64,000 nucleotides of DNA, taken from the NCBI RefSeq assembly GCF_900206265.1, contig NZ_LT907782.1, forward strand, positions 2,604,001-2,668,000, read 5' to 3'. The notes under the pieces are model-generated. The model had not been told where the DNA came from. It searched no databases and was given only the letters and a program-made list of their open reading frames with translations. This DNA is from Nitrosomonas ureae. Lineage in GTDB: Bacteria; Pseudomonadota; Gammaproteobacteria; Burkholderiales; Nitrosomonadaceae. Shown here one piece after another: positions 1 through 8,693 of the stretch (within the stretch, counting starts at the first letter, position 1; each line of letters opens with the position of its first letter). The position numbers and the translations under genes were made by a program.

Positions 1-1585
1 GCTGGATAGTTAAATTGATGTCACGCACGATGCTGCGCGTTCCGTACCGGAAGGCGACATTGCGTAATTCGATCCGGCCTTGAATCGCCGGCAGATGAAT
101 GGGATCGGGTGATTCCGGGACGCTGGACACCTGATCCAGAATGTCAAAAATGCGCTTGGTGCCCGCCGCGGCTTTCTGCGTAATGGAGACGATACGGCTC
201 ATTGAGTCCAGGCGAATGTAGAAGCGGCCGATATAAGCCAAAAAGGCTGTCAGCACGCCGACGGTGATCTCGTCTTGGGAGATCTGCCAGATACCGAATA
301 CCCAAACAACCAGCAGGCCTACTTCAGTCAGCAATGTAACGGTGGGTGTGAATAATGACCAAACCCGGTTCACGCGATCGTTGACGTGTAAGTTACGCTG
401 GTTAGCCGCATGGAAACGCGCCGCTTCTCTCTTTTCCTGAGCAAATGCCTTAACCACCCGGATGCCTGGAATGGTATCCGCAAGGACGTTATTGACTTCG
501 GCCCAAATCCGATCGACTTTTTCAAAACCTATGCGCAGCCGGTGACGCACGCTATGAATCAACCAGAGAATAATGGGTAACGGTATCAGCGTTACCAGCG
601 CCAGCCAGGGATTGATTGAAAGTAAAATTGCGGCAGTCATCGCAATAATGATGACATCGGTGGCGAAATCCAGTAGGTGTAACGAGAGAAACAGATTGAT
701 CCGGTCGGTTTCGGCACCGATACGCGCCATCAGATCACCGGTTCGCTTGCCTCCAAAATATTCCTGCGAAAGATTCAGCATGTGTTCGTAGGTTGCGGTA
801 CGTAAATCAGCGCCAATTCGCTCGGAAACACGGGCCAGCATATAGGTTCTGCCCCATCCTAATATCCAGGCAAGAATCGATGCGCCCAGCAAACCGGATA
901 GGTATAGTGTCACCAGATCCGTATTGATGGGTTGACCATTTTGATAGGGTATCAGTACGTTATCCATCAGTGGCATGGTTAAATAGGGTGGCACCAAGGT
1001 TGCAGCCGTGCTGCATAAAGTCAGCAGAAGCCCAATGAGCAAACGCCCTTTATAGGGCTTCGCAAAACGCCACAAGCGAAATAAAGTCCAGGTTGAAGGG
1101 GGAGTATGATTTTGTTTCTCGCAGACTGTACATTCTTCTTCGGAAAATAAATATATAGAACAACTTGGACACTGTGCTAGCGTATCGGAGGATGACGGGA
1201 GCTTACCGGTAAGATGATAGCCTCGTTGTTCAGTGAAGCAATGAATCAAACGGCTTACTGCAGCATCGTTACCCAGGCGATAACGCCAAAATGAAAGTCG
1301 TGCATGCGGATCATATAACTCTAAGCAGCCAATGCCTGCATAATCGCGTTGCGTTAATGACAATCCGTTGCGATAGTGCCATGCTTGCCATGCTTCATCG
1401 CCAAGCATTTTGGCCAGTAAGCGTTTATTGGTTACCACGATCAACCCTGGTGAGAAATGCAGCTGGGTATCGAGCTCGATTGGGAGCCAGGCCAGTATAG
1501 TTTCTTGATCGATTAATTGTGCTGTAATTTCATCGGCCCAACTGATGGAAGGATGACTGAGAGATGAATAATCAGTTCGCTGCAT
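1..1585 (-). CDS. ABC exporter permease/ATPase with N-terminal PH-like region and zinc ribbon (3' end cut by window)
   Basis: Translation of the minus strand from ATG at 1585 is open to the window edge (528 codons), and an in-frame TAG lies two codons upstream of the ATG. Residues 1-130 form a soluble region resembling a bacterial PH-like fold. A CPSC...CTVC zinc ribbon follows at about 139-155. The six-helix type-1 exporter domain runs from about 180 to 480, and the ATPase domain has only begun when the window ends, before Walker A. The exporter part is MsbA/multidrug-like. The N-terminal layout resembles ABC proteins that automated pipelines associate with cyanophycin metabolism; that is recollection, not proof. 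Substrate unknown. Confidence 0.8.
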   Translation of the reverse strand, partial: MQRTDYSSLSHPSISWADEITAQLIDQETILAWLPIELDTQLHFSPGLIVVTNKRLLAKMLGDEAWQAWHYRNGLSLTQRDYAGIGCLELYDPHARLSFWRYRLGNDAAVSRLIHCFTEQRGYHLTGKLPSSSDTLAQCPSCSIYLFSEEECTVCEKQNHTPPSTWTLFRLWRFAKPYKGRLLIGLLLTLCSTAATLVPPYLTMPLMDNVLIPYQNGQPINTDLVTLYLSGLLGASILAWILGWGRTYMLARVSERIGADLRTATYEHMLNLSQEYFGGKRTGDLMARIGAETDRINLFLSLHLLDFATDVIIIAMTAAILLSINPWLALVTLIPLPIILWLIHSVRHRLRIGFEKVDRIWAEVNNVLADTIPGIRVVKAFAQEKREAARFHAANQRNLHVNDRVNRVWSLFTPTVTLLTEVGLLVVWVFGIWQISQDEITVGVLTAFLAYIGRFYIRLDSMSRIVSITQKAAAGTKRIFDILDQVSSVPESPDPIHLPAIQGRIELRNVAFRYGTRSIVRDINLTIQ

Positions 1586-1810
1586 GAACTAAACGGCGAA
1601 GAAGACAAGATAAAAATTATCTTGTAGGAAACAAGTGACGGGTGCGGATTTCAAATGGAATGATCGCTGTTGCTGCTGATAGAAACGGTTTTGTTGATGA
1701 ATTAGAGGCTGCTTTTTTCATGCTTGATAAACAGGATGAACGAGCTTTGCGCGATGAAACAGGCTGGTGACACCAAAAAACGGGAGATCTTTCAGGCCTC
1801 CTAGCAACGG

Positions 1811-2170
1811 TTAGTTATCCTGCCAGCGTTGCTTGATTTCTTGCCTTTTCTGGGCGGGCAGCTGTTCCATTTTTTTGTAAATTTCACGCACTTGCTTTCT
1901 TTGTTCGGAAGTCAAAGCATGCCAGCTTTGCATTTGTGATTGTATACGGTGCTGTTCCTTCAGACTCATTTTGGGATAGCGTTTTGCAATGCCGAGCCAT
2001 TTTTTCTTTCTCTCCAGTTTCATGACATTCCAATCTTCCGCCAGGGGTCCCAGAATTTCTTGCTGTTGATTTGTCAGATCTTTCCAGTCGAGCTGATGCG
2101 AATCGGCCAGGACTTCAGTAGTGAAGAAAAAAAATATCCCGCATAAAGTGATTAATCGATATCCAGCCAT
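1811..2170 (-). CDS. DUF3106 family secreted protein
   Basis: A 119-residue protein with an N-terminal signal peptide (cleavage probably after VLA, about residue 22). The helical, charged body is full of LT..QQ..L, W....RK and EQR motifs typical of DUF3106, a family of unknown function common in betaproteobacteria. Its start overlaps the end of the upstream DUF3619 gene by 19 nt, and it is the last gene of a sigma factor-DUF3619-DUF3106 unit. It may be a periplasmic sensor or effector of that ECF system, loosely like the CpxP/Spy style of small helical proteins. That role is inferred from context only. Confidence 0.8.
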   Translation of the reverse strand: MAGYRLITLCGIFFFFTTEVLADSHQLDWKDLTNQQQEILGPLAEDWNVMKLERKKKWLGIAKRYPKMSLKEQHRIQSQMQSWHALTSEQRKQVREIYKKMEQLPAQKRQEIKQRWQDN

Positions 2171-2520
2171 TTCTCAAGCTCATTATCAATGTAAGCATCC
2201 ACTGGCAAATCATCGGCCAGTATCAAGGTATCAATCGCTGCATTATTTTCATGCTCAGCAAATTGGGTCAGCATGATATTCATCAAAATATATATTGCGG
2301 TTAACAATAATAATAGCTTTCCACCGGTTGAGTATCCGCCGTGTCTGCCATAAACTGAGATATTGCGGCCTGAATTCATGAGTTTTGATTCCGGCTCGCA
2401 TTGCTCCAGGGCAGCTTGACGTGCCGATTGCAGCTGGTACAGTGTGCTTTGTTTGATAGTTTCATCGCTACTTTGGTCTAACAATCGGGCAATGCTTTTT
2501 CCAAATTCCTGCTCGTTCAC
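2152..2520 (-). CDS. DUF3619 family membrane protein, putative anti-sigma partner
   Basis: About 122 residues from a GTG at 2520 that overlaps the sigma-factor stop as GTGA, with GGAGTG in front. A longer reading from 2646 would lie inside the sigma gene and is rejected. The cytoplasmic N-terminal half begins with EFGKSIARLLDQ. A single transmembrane segment (about residues 67-88, rich in L and I) is followed by an acidic periplasmic tail. Size, single TM and coupling to an ECF sigma gene fit an anti-sigma factor role. DUF3619 has no settled biochemical function known to me, so the role is inferred. Confidence 0.75.
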   Translation of the reverse strand: MNEQEFGKSIARLLDQSSDETIKQSTLYQLQSARQAALEQCEPESKLMNSGRNISVYGRHGGYSTGGKLLLLLTAIYILMNIMLTQFAEHENNAAIDTLILADDLPVDAYIDNELEKWLDID

Positions 2521-3092
2521 AATTTCACTCCTTTTGCTTTGAGTATTGTAGCTAATGTATGTGTTGCTCGTGAACAATGTGTTTTTACACTTCCTTCCGA
2601 ACAGTTCATAATTATAGCAGTCTCCGCCAAACTCATTTCTTCCCAATAACGCAGTATAAAAGCTTCGCGTTGACGTAACGGAAGCGTTTTTATCGCTTCT
2701 TCAATTAACTGGATCAACTGAGCTTTCTCAAGTTGGGTACCGGGATCGTTGGATTCCTGTTTTATCGGTAAAGTTTCGAGAATATCGAAGTCTTCATGAT
2801 TTTTATCCCGGTCATCAGGCGTAAATGATGAAAACAAAGAAGTCCATAGTGAGCGGATTTTTTGCCTTCGGTAGTAATCCCGGATGGTATTTTGCAGTAT
2901 ACGTTGAAACAAAAGCGGTAGTTCTTCGATTGGTTTCGCTGCGTACTTTGCCGCGAGCTTCATCATGGAGTCCTGGACGATGTCGAGTGCTACATGCGTA
3001 TCTTGCACTGCAAATAAAGCTTGCTTATAAGCACGTCTCTCGATTTCAATCAAAAAATCCGAGAGTTCTTGTCGAGTAGCCAGGATTGTCAA
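2517..3092 (-). CDS. ECF RNA polymerase sigma factor
   Basis: A 191-residue sigma-70 family protein of the extracytoplasmic-function type. Region 2 lies at about residues 10-75 (QALFAVQDTHVALDIVQDSM, then FQRILQNTIRDYYRRQK). An acidic linker rich in D and E follows, then region 4 at about 125-185 with the helix-turn-helix LPLRQREAFILRYWEEMSLA and NCSEGSVKTHCSRA. It directs RNA polymerase to a specific promoter set. It heads the unit with DUF3619 and DUF3106, and its stop overlaps the GTG of the putative anti-sigma gene. The stimulus and regulon cannot be read from the window. Confidence 0.92.
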   Translation of the reverse strand: MTILATRQELSDFLIEIERRAYKQALFAVQDTHVALDIVQDSMMKLAAKYAAKPIEELPLLFQRILQNTIRDYYRRQKIRSLWTSLFSSFTPDDRDKNHEDFDILETLPIKQESNDPGTQLEKAQLIQLIEEAIKTLPLRQREAFILRYWEEMSLAETAIIMNCSEGSVKTHCSRATHTLATILKAKGVKL

Positions 3093-3303
3093 CCTTTAGA
3101 TAAGTATTCAAGAGTAAGTCAGAAAAGTTTAATCTAACGTATGTAAAATTTTTGTAAAATGCATAGCCGAATATTACGTTGACAACTTTTTCTTGCCATC
3201 TGCTACATTAGTAAAAATAGTCTGAATAACAATAATCTAACTTTTCATTGCCAAAATAGGGTGATTGCCTTATTGTCTGTTATCAATGTAAGGATTTTCT
3301 TTC

Positions 3304-3480
3304 ATGCAACAGCGTAAAGTTAACTGTCCACAATGTGGGGAAAAAGTAATTTGGGAAGCTGCTAGTCGTTTCAGGCCCTTTTGTTCAGAGCGATGCAAAA
3401 CAGCGGATTTGTCACAATGGGCTCAAGAATCTTACCGAATTCCGGAGCCTGCGAATACTCGGGAAGAAAAAAATAACTGA
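3304..3480 (+). CDS. yacG: YacG, DNA gyrase inhibitor zinc protein
   Basis: A 58-residue protein read from ATG 3304 to TGA 3478-3480. It has two CxxC-type knuckles, CPQCGEK near the N-terminus and CSERCK in the middle, followed by D-L-x-x-W, which is the YacG signature. In E. coli YacG binds GyrB and inhibits gyrase, and its single zinc is held by four Cys. AAGGATTTTCTTTC precedes the ATG. The diguanylate cyclase gene starts 11 nt downstream, so the two are probably co-transcribed. The usual neighbour coaE is absent here. Confidence 0.92.
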   Translation: MQQRKVNCPQCGEKVIWEAASRFRPFCSERCKTADLSQWAQESYRIPEPANTREEKNN

Positions 3481-3491
3481 GCCTGTAGAGA

Positions 3492-4613
3492 ATGGATGAA
3501 TCGGTTTATGATAAGAATCGTGAGTTACAGCGTAAGCTGGATCATTTCATCAAACAGGCCAGAGTCAATGAAAAAAAACAGGAGTTATACGAAACTTTTG
3601 GTTTTGAGATCATTGGCGCCAGCACCCCTAAACAGTTACGCGATTTACTGCTATCTCAAAGTATTGTGCGATTCCAACTCCTGGATATGGTGCTGTGTCT
3701 CGTGGACCATCACAAAGATGCTGATCGCTTATTTTTTGAACATGACGAAGAAGCGCGTTTAGATTGTGCCAATAAGTTATTGATTCTTGACGTTATCAAC
3801 GATGCGGAGATCATTCAGTCATTCATCGTCAATCCGATGCTGGGAACCGAGGCGCTAAAAAAATATCGATGGATGATCAATGGGTTAAAATCATCGGATC
3901 AAATTAAAAGTGCGGCTTTTTTACCATTGTGGCGCAGTAATCAGGTTATTGGTGCAATGATGCTGCTGAGCCAGGATCCTCATCGTTACCAAAAGGATAT
4001 TGGGACTTTTTTTTTGCAAAAACTATCCGCCATGACAGCGGTTGCAATAGAAAACTGCTTCAATCAGCAGAGAATCAAGGAAATCAGTTATCAGGATGCG
4101 CTAACGCAAGCTTACAACCGGCGTTATTTCGATCTGCGCCTTAAAGATGAAATTGCCCGATGTATCCGCTGGAATGATGATTTAATCTGCATGTTTCTCG
4201 ATGTCGATCACTTCAAGAAAATCAATGATAGCCATGGTCACCAAACAGGTGATTCGGTATTAAGACACATGGTGAGTCTGATCAAGGAGCAAGTAAGATC
4301 CTGCGATATTGTAGCCCGTTATGGCGGAGAAGAATTCGTCGTGGCACTGCCTTCAACGGCCTTGCATGCTGCACATGAAATTGCTGAGCGATTACGCAAA
4401 GCAATTTGTTCCTCGGCGATTATTCTTTATGACAAGCAACTCAATATCTCGGTATCCATAGGCATGGCCAGTCTGCGAGACTTACCGGTTGCACTGCAGC
4501 AAGATGCTGGTTTTATCTGCACGACTCTTCTGGAAAGAGCGGATAAAGCCCTATATGAAGCTAAAGAAGGTGGAAGAAACCAGGTGGTTGTGTATACCAA
4601 TCCGATTTTATAG
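3492..4613 (+). CDS. diguanylate cyclase with N-terminal GAF-like domain
   Basis: 373 residues. A short coiled N-terminus (1-45) precedes a GAF/DUF484-like region (about 45-190, with SAAFLPLWRSNQVIGAMMLL). The C-terminal GGDEF domain (about 200-370) has an active-site GGEEF near residue 278 and an intact RxxD inhibitory site (RSCD) five residues before it, so it should make c-di-GMP under product feedback. No membrane segment is visible, so the sensor part is cytoplasmic. It follows yacG closely. The stimulus is unknown. Confidence 0.9.
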   Translation: MDESVYDKNRELQRKLDHFIKQARVNEKKQELYETFGFEIIGASTPKQLRDLLLSQSIVRFQLLDMVLCLVDHHKDADRLFFEHDEEARLDCANKLLILDVINDAEIIQSFIVNPMLGTEALKKYRWMINGLKSSDQIKSAAFLPLWRSNQVIGAMMLLSQDPHRYQKDIGTFFLQKLSAMTAVAIENCFNQQRIKEISYQDALTQAYNRRYFDLRLKDEIARCIRWNDDLICMFLDVDHFKKINDSHGHQTGDSVLRHMVSLIKEQVRSCDIVARYGGEEFVVALPSTALHAAHEIAERLRKAICSSAIILYDKQLNISVSIGMASLRDLPVALQQDAGFICTTLLERADKALYEAKEGGRNQVVVYTNPIL

Positions 4614-4623
4614 AGAATTATGA

Positions 4624-5592
4624 TTATGTGATTCCGCGCATCATGGCAATACCCTGTGCACCCCTTTCCTGCGCAATGATCAAGTCTTCCGAACTGAGTC
4701 CGCCCAGTGCATAAACCGGCAACGAGTAGTCGCGAATGATCGAGGCGAACTTGCGCCAACCCAACGGCGGTAATCCCGGATGACTTAAGGTCGATTGAAC
4801 CGGCCCCAACACAACAAAATCAAGCCCTAACAGCTCGGCTGCATAGAGTTCTTCGGCATTGTGACAGGATGCGCCGCATAACCCATATTCCGGACCGGGG
4901 CGGCATGATAGTGCCATCAATTGCGCTGATGTCAAATGTACGCCATCGGCGCCGGTCTCGCGCGCCAGCCCGGCATCGCTATTGATCAGAACTTTCGCTT
5001 GATGAGCGCGTGCCAGTGCCAGCACTTTTTCCGCAAATTCACGCAACTTATCTTTCTCCATTTGCTTTTCGCGAATTTGCAGTAAGCGCAAACCGTTTTG
5101 CAATGCGCGATCAATCTGCTGCAAGGCTGATTCCAGCCCGATCTCGCTTGCGCGGGTGATGGCATAAAATGGTGGCAGCAACAATGCCTGCAAAATCGGC
5201 CCATTCGCCGGCAAAATGGGAGCAACTGCAATTTCTTGAGGCATCTGCCAGGATACAGTCTGCATTTCTCTGGGTATCAATTTGCCTTCCCATTCCACCA
5301 CGCGAAAAAAATGCAGCCGTACAGTCGCGTGCGCATAGGCGAAAATGCGTGATATCCAGGGCTGGGCATAATGGACATGGATACCCAATTCTTCCCATAG
5401 CTCACGCTCCAGTGCGTGCAATAAGGATTCACCCGGTTCAACCTTGCCACCGGGGAACTCCCAGTAGCCCGAATATACTTTGCCCTCCGGTCTCTGTGCC
5501 AGCAGAAACCGGCCATCCGGTTGCAGAATGATTGCAGCGACAACTTCGACGATAGGAATGAATTCAGGGCTGGGAAGGGTGATATGACTCAT
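4624..5592 (-). CDS. mutT: Nudix hydrolase fused to thiamine-phosphate-synthase-like domain (MutT-ThiE type)
   Basis: 322 residues from ATG 5592, which overlaps the upstream TGA as ATGA. The N-terminal half (about 10-135) is a Nudix domain with the box GGKVEPGESLLHALERELWE followed by ELGI, as in MutT enzymes that clean 8-oxo-dGTP from the nucleotide pool. The C-terminal half (about 145-320) is a TIM barrel of the thiamine monophosphate synthase type (LLQIREKQM, INSDAGLARETGADGVHL, GPVQSTLSHPG, YALGGL). This fusion is common in beta- and gammaproteobacteria, and the second domain's activity is not established. It is the last gene of the argJ-DUF815 operon. Confidence 0.9.
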   Translation of the reverse strand: MSHITLPSPEFIPIVEVVAAIILQPDGRFLLAQRPEGKVYSGYWEFPGGKVEPGESLLHALERELWEELGIHVHYAQPWISRIFAYAHATVRLHFFRVVEWEGKLIPREMQTVSWQMPQEIAVAPILPANGPILQALLLPPFYAITRASEIGLESALQQIDRALQNGLRLLQIREKQMEKDKLREFAEKVLALARAHQAKVLINSDAGLARETGADGVHLTSAQLMALSCRPGPEYGLCGASCHNAEELYAAELLGLDFVVLGPVQSTLSHPGLPPLGWRKFASIIRDYSLPVYALGGLSSEDLIIAQERGAQGIAMMRGIT

Positions 5593-6467
5593 GGGATTTT
5601 GCCGCTGACCGACTGTGTTCTTCCCGCCCAATCCCGTGCAAACTGCCAGGCCACGCGTCCGCTACGCGATCCGCGCTGCAACGCCCATTGTAATGCTTCG
5701 GCGCGAGTCTGCGGAGTCAGCTTGCTGATACCGAAATAAACCAGCCAGCCATGCACAATCTCCAAATACTGATCCTGATCGAACGGATAAAAAGACACCC
5801 ATAAACCAAAGCGCTCCGACAATGAGATTTTTTCCTCGACAGTTTCGCTCGGATGTACCTCCTCGCCGATATGCCGCGTATCCAGATTGTCGTGCATGAA
5901 CTCCGGAACCATATGGCGCCGGTTCGACGTCGCATAGATCAACACATTATCGGAAACCGTGGCAATCGAACCATCCAGCACCACTTTAAGGGCTTTATAA
6001 CCCGGCTCGTCGGTTTCAAACGATAAGTCATCGCAAAACAAAATAAAACGTTCCGGGCGTTGATAAATTCTTTCGACGATGTCATGCACATCGATCAGAT
6101 GATGCTTTTCCACTTCGATCAGGCGCAGTCCGTCCTCAGCGTATTGGTTCAGCAATGCCTTGATCAATGACGATTTGCCGGTGCCGCGTGCACCCGTCAA
6201 CAGTACATTGTTGGCCGGAAATCCTTGCACGAACTGGCGTGTATTCTGATCGATGCGCTGTTTTTGATCATCAATGCCGCATAATGCATCCAGCGTAATC
6301 CGGTGTGGATGTGTCACCGGCTGAATAAATCCGGAGTTTCCTTGCCTGCGCCATCGAAAAGCTACCGCTGCTTGCCAATCCGGTTGCGGATGATTTACCG
6401 GCAGGAAATGCTCCAAGCGATCCAACAGCTTGTTCGCACGCTTATACAGTTTATTCCGATCACTCAT
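5589..6467 (-). CDS. DUF815 family AAA ATPase
   Basis: 292 residues. Walker A is GARGTGKSS (about 92-100) and Walker B is FILFCDDLSF. A sensor-1 region (IYATSNRRH) and an arginine-rich C-terminal lid (SRSGRVAWQFARDW) follow. This matches the DUF815 family of single-domain AAA ATPases usually found beside argJ and mutT in betaproteobacteria. Its client is unknown. It lies 20 nt after argJ and overlaps mutT by 4 nt, so all three are one transcript. Confidence 0.88.
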   Translation of the reverse strand: MSDRNKLYKRANKLLDRLEHFLPVNHPQPDWQAAVAFRWRRQGNSGFIQPVTHPHRITLDALCGIDDQKQRIDQNTRQFVQGFPANNVLLTGARGTGKSSLIKALLNQYAEDGLRLIEVEKHHLIDVHDIVERIYQRPERFILFCDDLSFETDEPGYKALKVVLDGSIATVSDNVLIYATSNRRHMVPEFMHDNLDTRHIGEEVHPSETVEEKISLSERFGLWVSFYPFDQDQYLEIVHGWLVYFGISKLTPQTRAEALQWALQRGSRSGRVAWQFARDWAGRTQSVSGKIP

Positions 6468-6487
6468 GATGTTAACCCCATGGTCTG

Positions 6488-7711
6488 TCAGCTGCGGTAA
6501 CTTGCATTAATCTTGACATAGTCATACGAAAAATCGCACGTCCATACCGTGGTTGAAGCCGCGCCACGGTTGAGCATGACACGGATGGTGATTTCAGCCT
6601 GATGCATCACGCGCTGACCGTCTTCTTCGCGGTAATCCGCCGCGCGGCCGCCTTTCTCCGCTACCAGCACGTCATCCAGATAAAGCTGAATGCCATCGAC
6701 ATCCAGATTATCGATGCCGGTATAACCGATGGCTGCCAGAATACGCCCCAGATTGGGATCGGACGCGAAGAATGCGGTTTTGACCAGCGGCGAATGTGCA
6801 ATTGCATACGCCACTTTGGCGCATTCCTCCTTGCTTTGGCCGTCTTCGACTTGCACGGTAATGAATTTGGTTGCGCCTTCGCCATCGCGCACGATCATTT
6901 TCGCCAACTCGGTGGCAACGGCGGTGATGGCCTCCTGTAATTGGCAGAATTCCTCGGTGTGGGGATTAACAATTTCTGGGTTACCAGCTTTTCCGGTTGC
7001 CATCACGATGAATGCATCGTTGGTCGAGGTGTCGCCATCCACGGTAATGCGGTTGAACGAGCGATCCGCCGCATGCTGTACCAGCTTTTGCAGCATCGGC
7101 TGACTGATGGTTGCATCAGTTGCGATATAGCCTAGCATGGTTGCCATATTGGGACGGATCATGCCGGAACCCTTGGAGATGCCGGTGATCGTCACGGTTT
7201 TGCCTTTGATCTGAACTTGCTTCGAGGCCGCTTTGGGGACGATATCCGTGGTCATGATCGCATACGCTGCATCGAACCAGTTATTGGCTTTACGGTTTTC
7301 CAGTGCCGCCGGCAATCCCTGGACGATCCGATCCACCGGCAGCGGTTCCATAATTACACCGGTTGAGAACGGCAACACCTGTTGCGGTGCAAGGCCCAAT
7401 AGCCCGGCCAACGCCGTGCATGTCGTTTGCGCATTGAGAATGCCGGATTCACCGGTTCCGGCATTGGCATTACCGGTGTTGATTATCAGCGCGCGTACCG
7501 ATTGCACCAGATGCCGCTTGGCCACGATGACCGGCGCGGCGCAAAAACGGTTCTGCGTAAACACCCCGGCGACTCTCGCGCCCTCGTCCAGCACTATCAC
7601 CAGCAAATCCTTGCGATTCGCCTTCTTAATGCCGGCTTCGGCAATGCCGAGGGACACACCCGCAACGGGCAGCAGTTGTTCAGTAGTTAAGGGAGGAATA
7701 TTGACAGGCAT
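6488..7711 (-). CDS. argJ: ArgJ, bifunctional glutamate N-acetyltransferase / N-acetylglutamate synthase
   Basis: About 407 residues from the ATG at 7711 (MPVNIPP); an in-frame upstream start would add only five residues. The enzyme moves acetyl from N-acetylornithine to glutamate in cyclic arginine synthesis. The self-cleavage and nucleophile site [11 protein letters not shown] is present, so the precursor should split into alpha and beta chains before its Thr. [10 protein letters not shown] before it and the ATKFITV stretch in the beta chain are also typical. First gene of the argJ-DUF815-mutT run. Confidence 0.95.
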   Translation of the reverse strand: MPVNIPPLTTEQLLPVAGVSLGIAEAGIKKANRKDLLVIVLDEGARVAGVFTQNRFCAAPVIVAKRHLVQSVRALIINTGNANAGTGESGILNAQTTCTALAGLLGLAPQQVLPFSTGVIMEPLPVDRIVQGLPAALENRKANNWFDAAYAIMTTDIVPKAASKQVQIKGKTVTITGISKGSGMIRPNMATMLGYIATDATISQPMLQKLVQHAADRSFNRITVDGDTSTNDAFIVMATGKAGNPEIVNPHTEEFCQLQEAITAVATELAKMIVRDGEGATKFITVQVEDGQSKEECAKVAYAIAHSPLVKTAFFASDPNLGRILAAIGYTGIDNLDVDGIQLYLDDVLVAEKGGRAADYREEDGQRVMHQAEITIRVMLNRGAASTTVWTCDFSYDYVKINASYRS

Positions 7712-7937
7712 AGCACAACTCACCATAGGGATTGAAATGCCGCTATGCTACCGCAATCCGGATCGGTTTTCAGGAATTCCGCGTAAATTCCGATGATCGC
7801 CCGCAGTACCCCGGCGCATCCATTCCAATCTTCCTCCTTTTTTATTCAATTGGTTGCTGTAAGCATGAGACTTACCCACCAAGAGAAGCTCGATATCATC
7901 AAACTGCGGGAAGCCGATAAGGTGCTGCTTAACCCAT

Positions 7938-8057
7938 ATGGACTCCATAATGACGGAACACATCAATTTTGTTTATATCAATGAGGAAAGTTTCAAACAT
8001 TATCAGCCTAAAACTTTTATCGAACTGATAAACAATTTTACTGCTTATAAGAATTAG
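7938..8057 (+). CDS. possible small protein or gene remnant
   Basis: A 39-codon reading frame from ATG 7938 (second in-frame ATG at 7950) to TAG 8055-8057, beginning MDSIMTEHINFVYINEE. It ends just before the hairpin terminator at 8073-8106. A second overlapping frame from 7865 to 7984 also looks mildly coding, so this may be the frameshifted end of an older gene. No family recognised and no clear ribosome binding site. Confidence 0.2.
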   Translation: MDSIMTEHINFVYINEESFKHYQPKTFIELINNFTAYKN

Positions 8058-8072
8058 AGAGATGCCATAATT

Positions 8073-8106
8073 AAAAAAGCCCGACCGTAAACGGTCGGGC
8101 TTTTTT
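8073..8106. terminator. bidirectional rho-independent terminator
   Basis: A perfect hairpin with GCCCGACCGT and ACGGTCGGGC arms is flanked by six A on the left and six T on the right, so it works on both strands. It closes the minus-strand cold-shock gene, whose stop lies at 8120, and any plus-strand transcript from the argJ side. Confidence 0.9.
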
Positions 8107-8119
8107 AATTAATCTACAT

Positions 8120-8323
8120 TTATTGCGGTACGATATTGGATGCTTGTTTACCTTTGGGGCCAGTTGTGATATCGAAGGTAACACGCTGAGCTTCTCGGAG
8201 TGATTTGTAACCACCGCTGCTGATTGCAGAGAAATGAGCAAATATGTCTTCTCCGCCGTCATCCGGGGTGATAAAACCAAAACCTTTAGAATCATTGAAC
8301 CATTTTACTGTACCTGTTGCCAT
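8120..8323 (-). CDS. cold-shock domain protein (CspA family)
   Basis: 67 residues from ATG 8323 with AAGGAAATAG in front; a longer in-frame extension upstream is not part of the fold. It is a complete five-strand cold-shock domain with RNP1 ([10 protein letters not shown]) and RNP2 (DIFAHFSAI), ending NIVPQ. It binds single-stranded RNA/DNA and acts as an RNA chaperone. A long AT-rich leader upstream is common for csp genes, and the terminator at 8073-8106 ends the transcript. Confidence 0.95.
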   Translation of the reverse strand: MATGTVKWFNDSKGFGFITPDDGGEDIFAHFSAISSGGYKSLREAQRVTFDITTGPKGKQASNIVPQ

Positions 8324-8693
8324 ATCTATTTCCTTAATAATTAATAATTTATGTTGCAACCATGAGAATCCATGGTAGTCATCGAATATCAAGGAAAAAG
8401 CTCAAGCAATCGCATCACATTTCACAACTTGAATCCAAAAGACCCGTATACGATACACGTTTATTGACAAAGTTCAAGCCTTTATTATTTTGATTCCCAT
8501 CATGAAGATTCAATCTTCATGATGGGAATTCATAATGCTATGATTATAATTAGTTAACTACGAGGCTGACTGGGTGCTTAACGATTGAATACCGGCAGAG
8601 TGAAACAATATGACCGAAGAGGTTTGCCTGAATCGATTGTCTATGTGGTTTGAATAACTGAAAATTATTGATCCATATTAAAAGGAGACTGTT
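8324..8693. other. intergenic region between divergent csp and katA genes
   Basis: 370 bp without a gene. It should hold the csp promoter on the left and the katA promoter on the right. The only strong structure is the perfect inverted repeat at 8493-8529, listed separately. Confidence 0.6.
8493..8529. repeat. perfect 37-bp palindrome (18-bp arms, 1-bp centre)
   Basis: ATTCCCATCATGAAGATT is followed by a single C and then its exact reverse complement. There is no T-run on either side, so it is not a normal terminator. It lies about 165 bp upstream of katA and 170 bp upstream of the csp start codon. It could be an operator, a cruciform site or a small foldback element. Confidence 0.9.

Noticed and set aside
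3180..3215. TTGACA-like box upstream of yacG
   Set aside because: The best -10 match is 19 nt away, so it is too weak to call a promoter.
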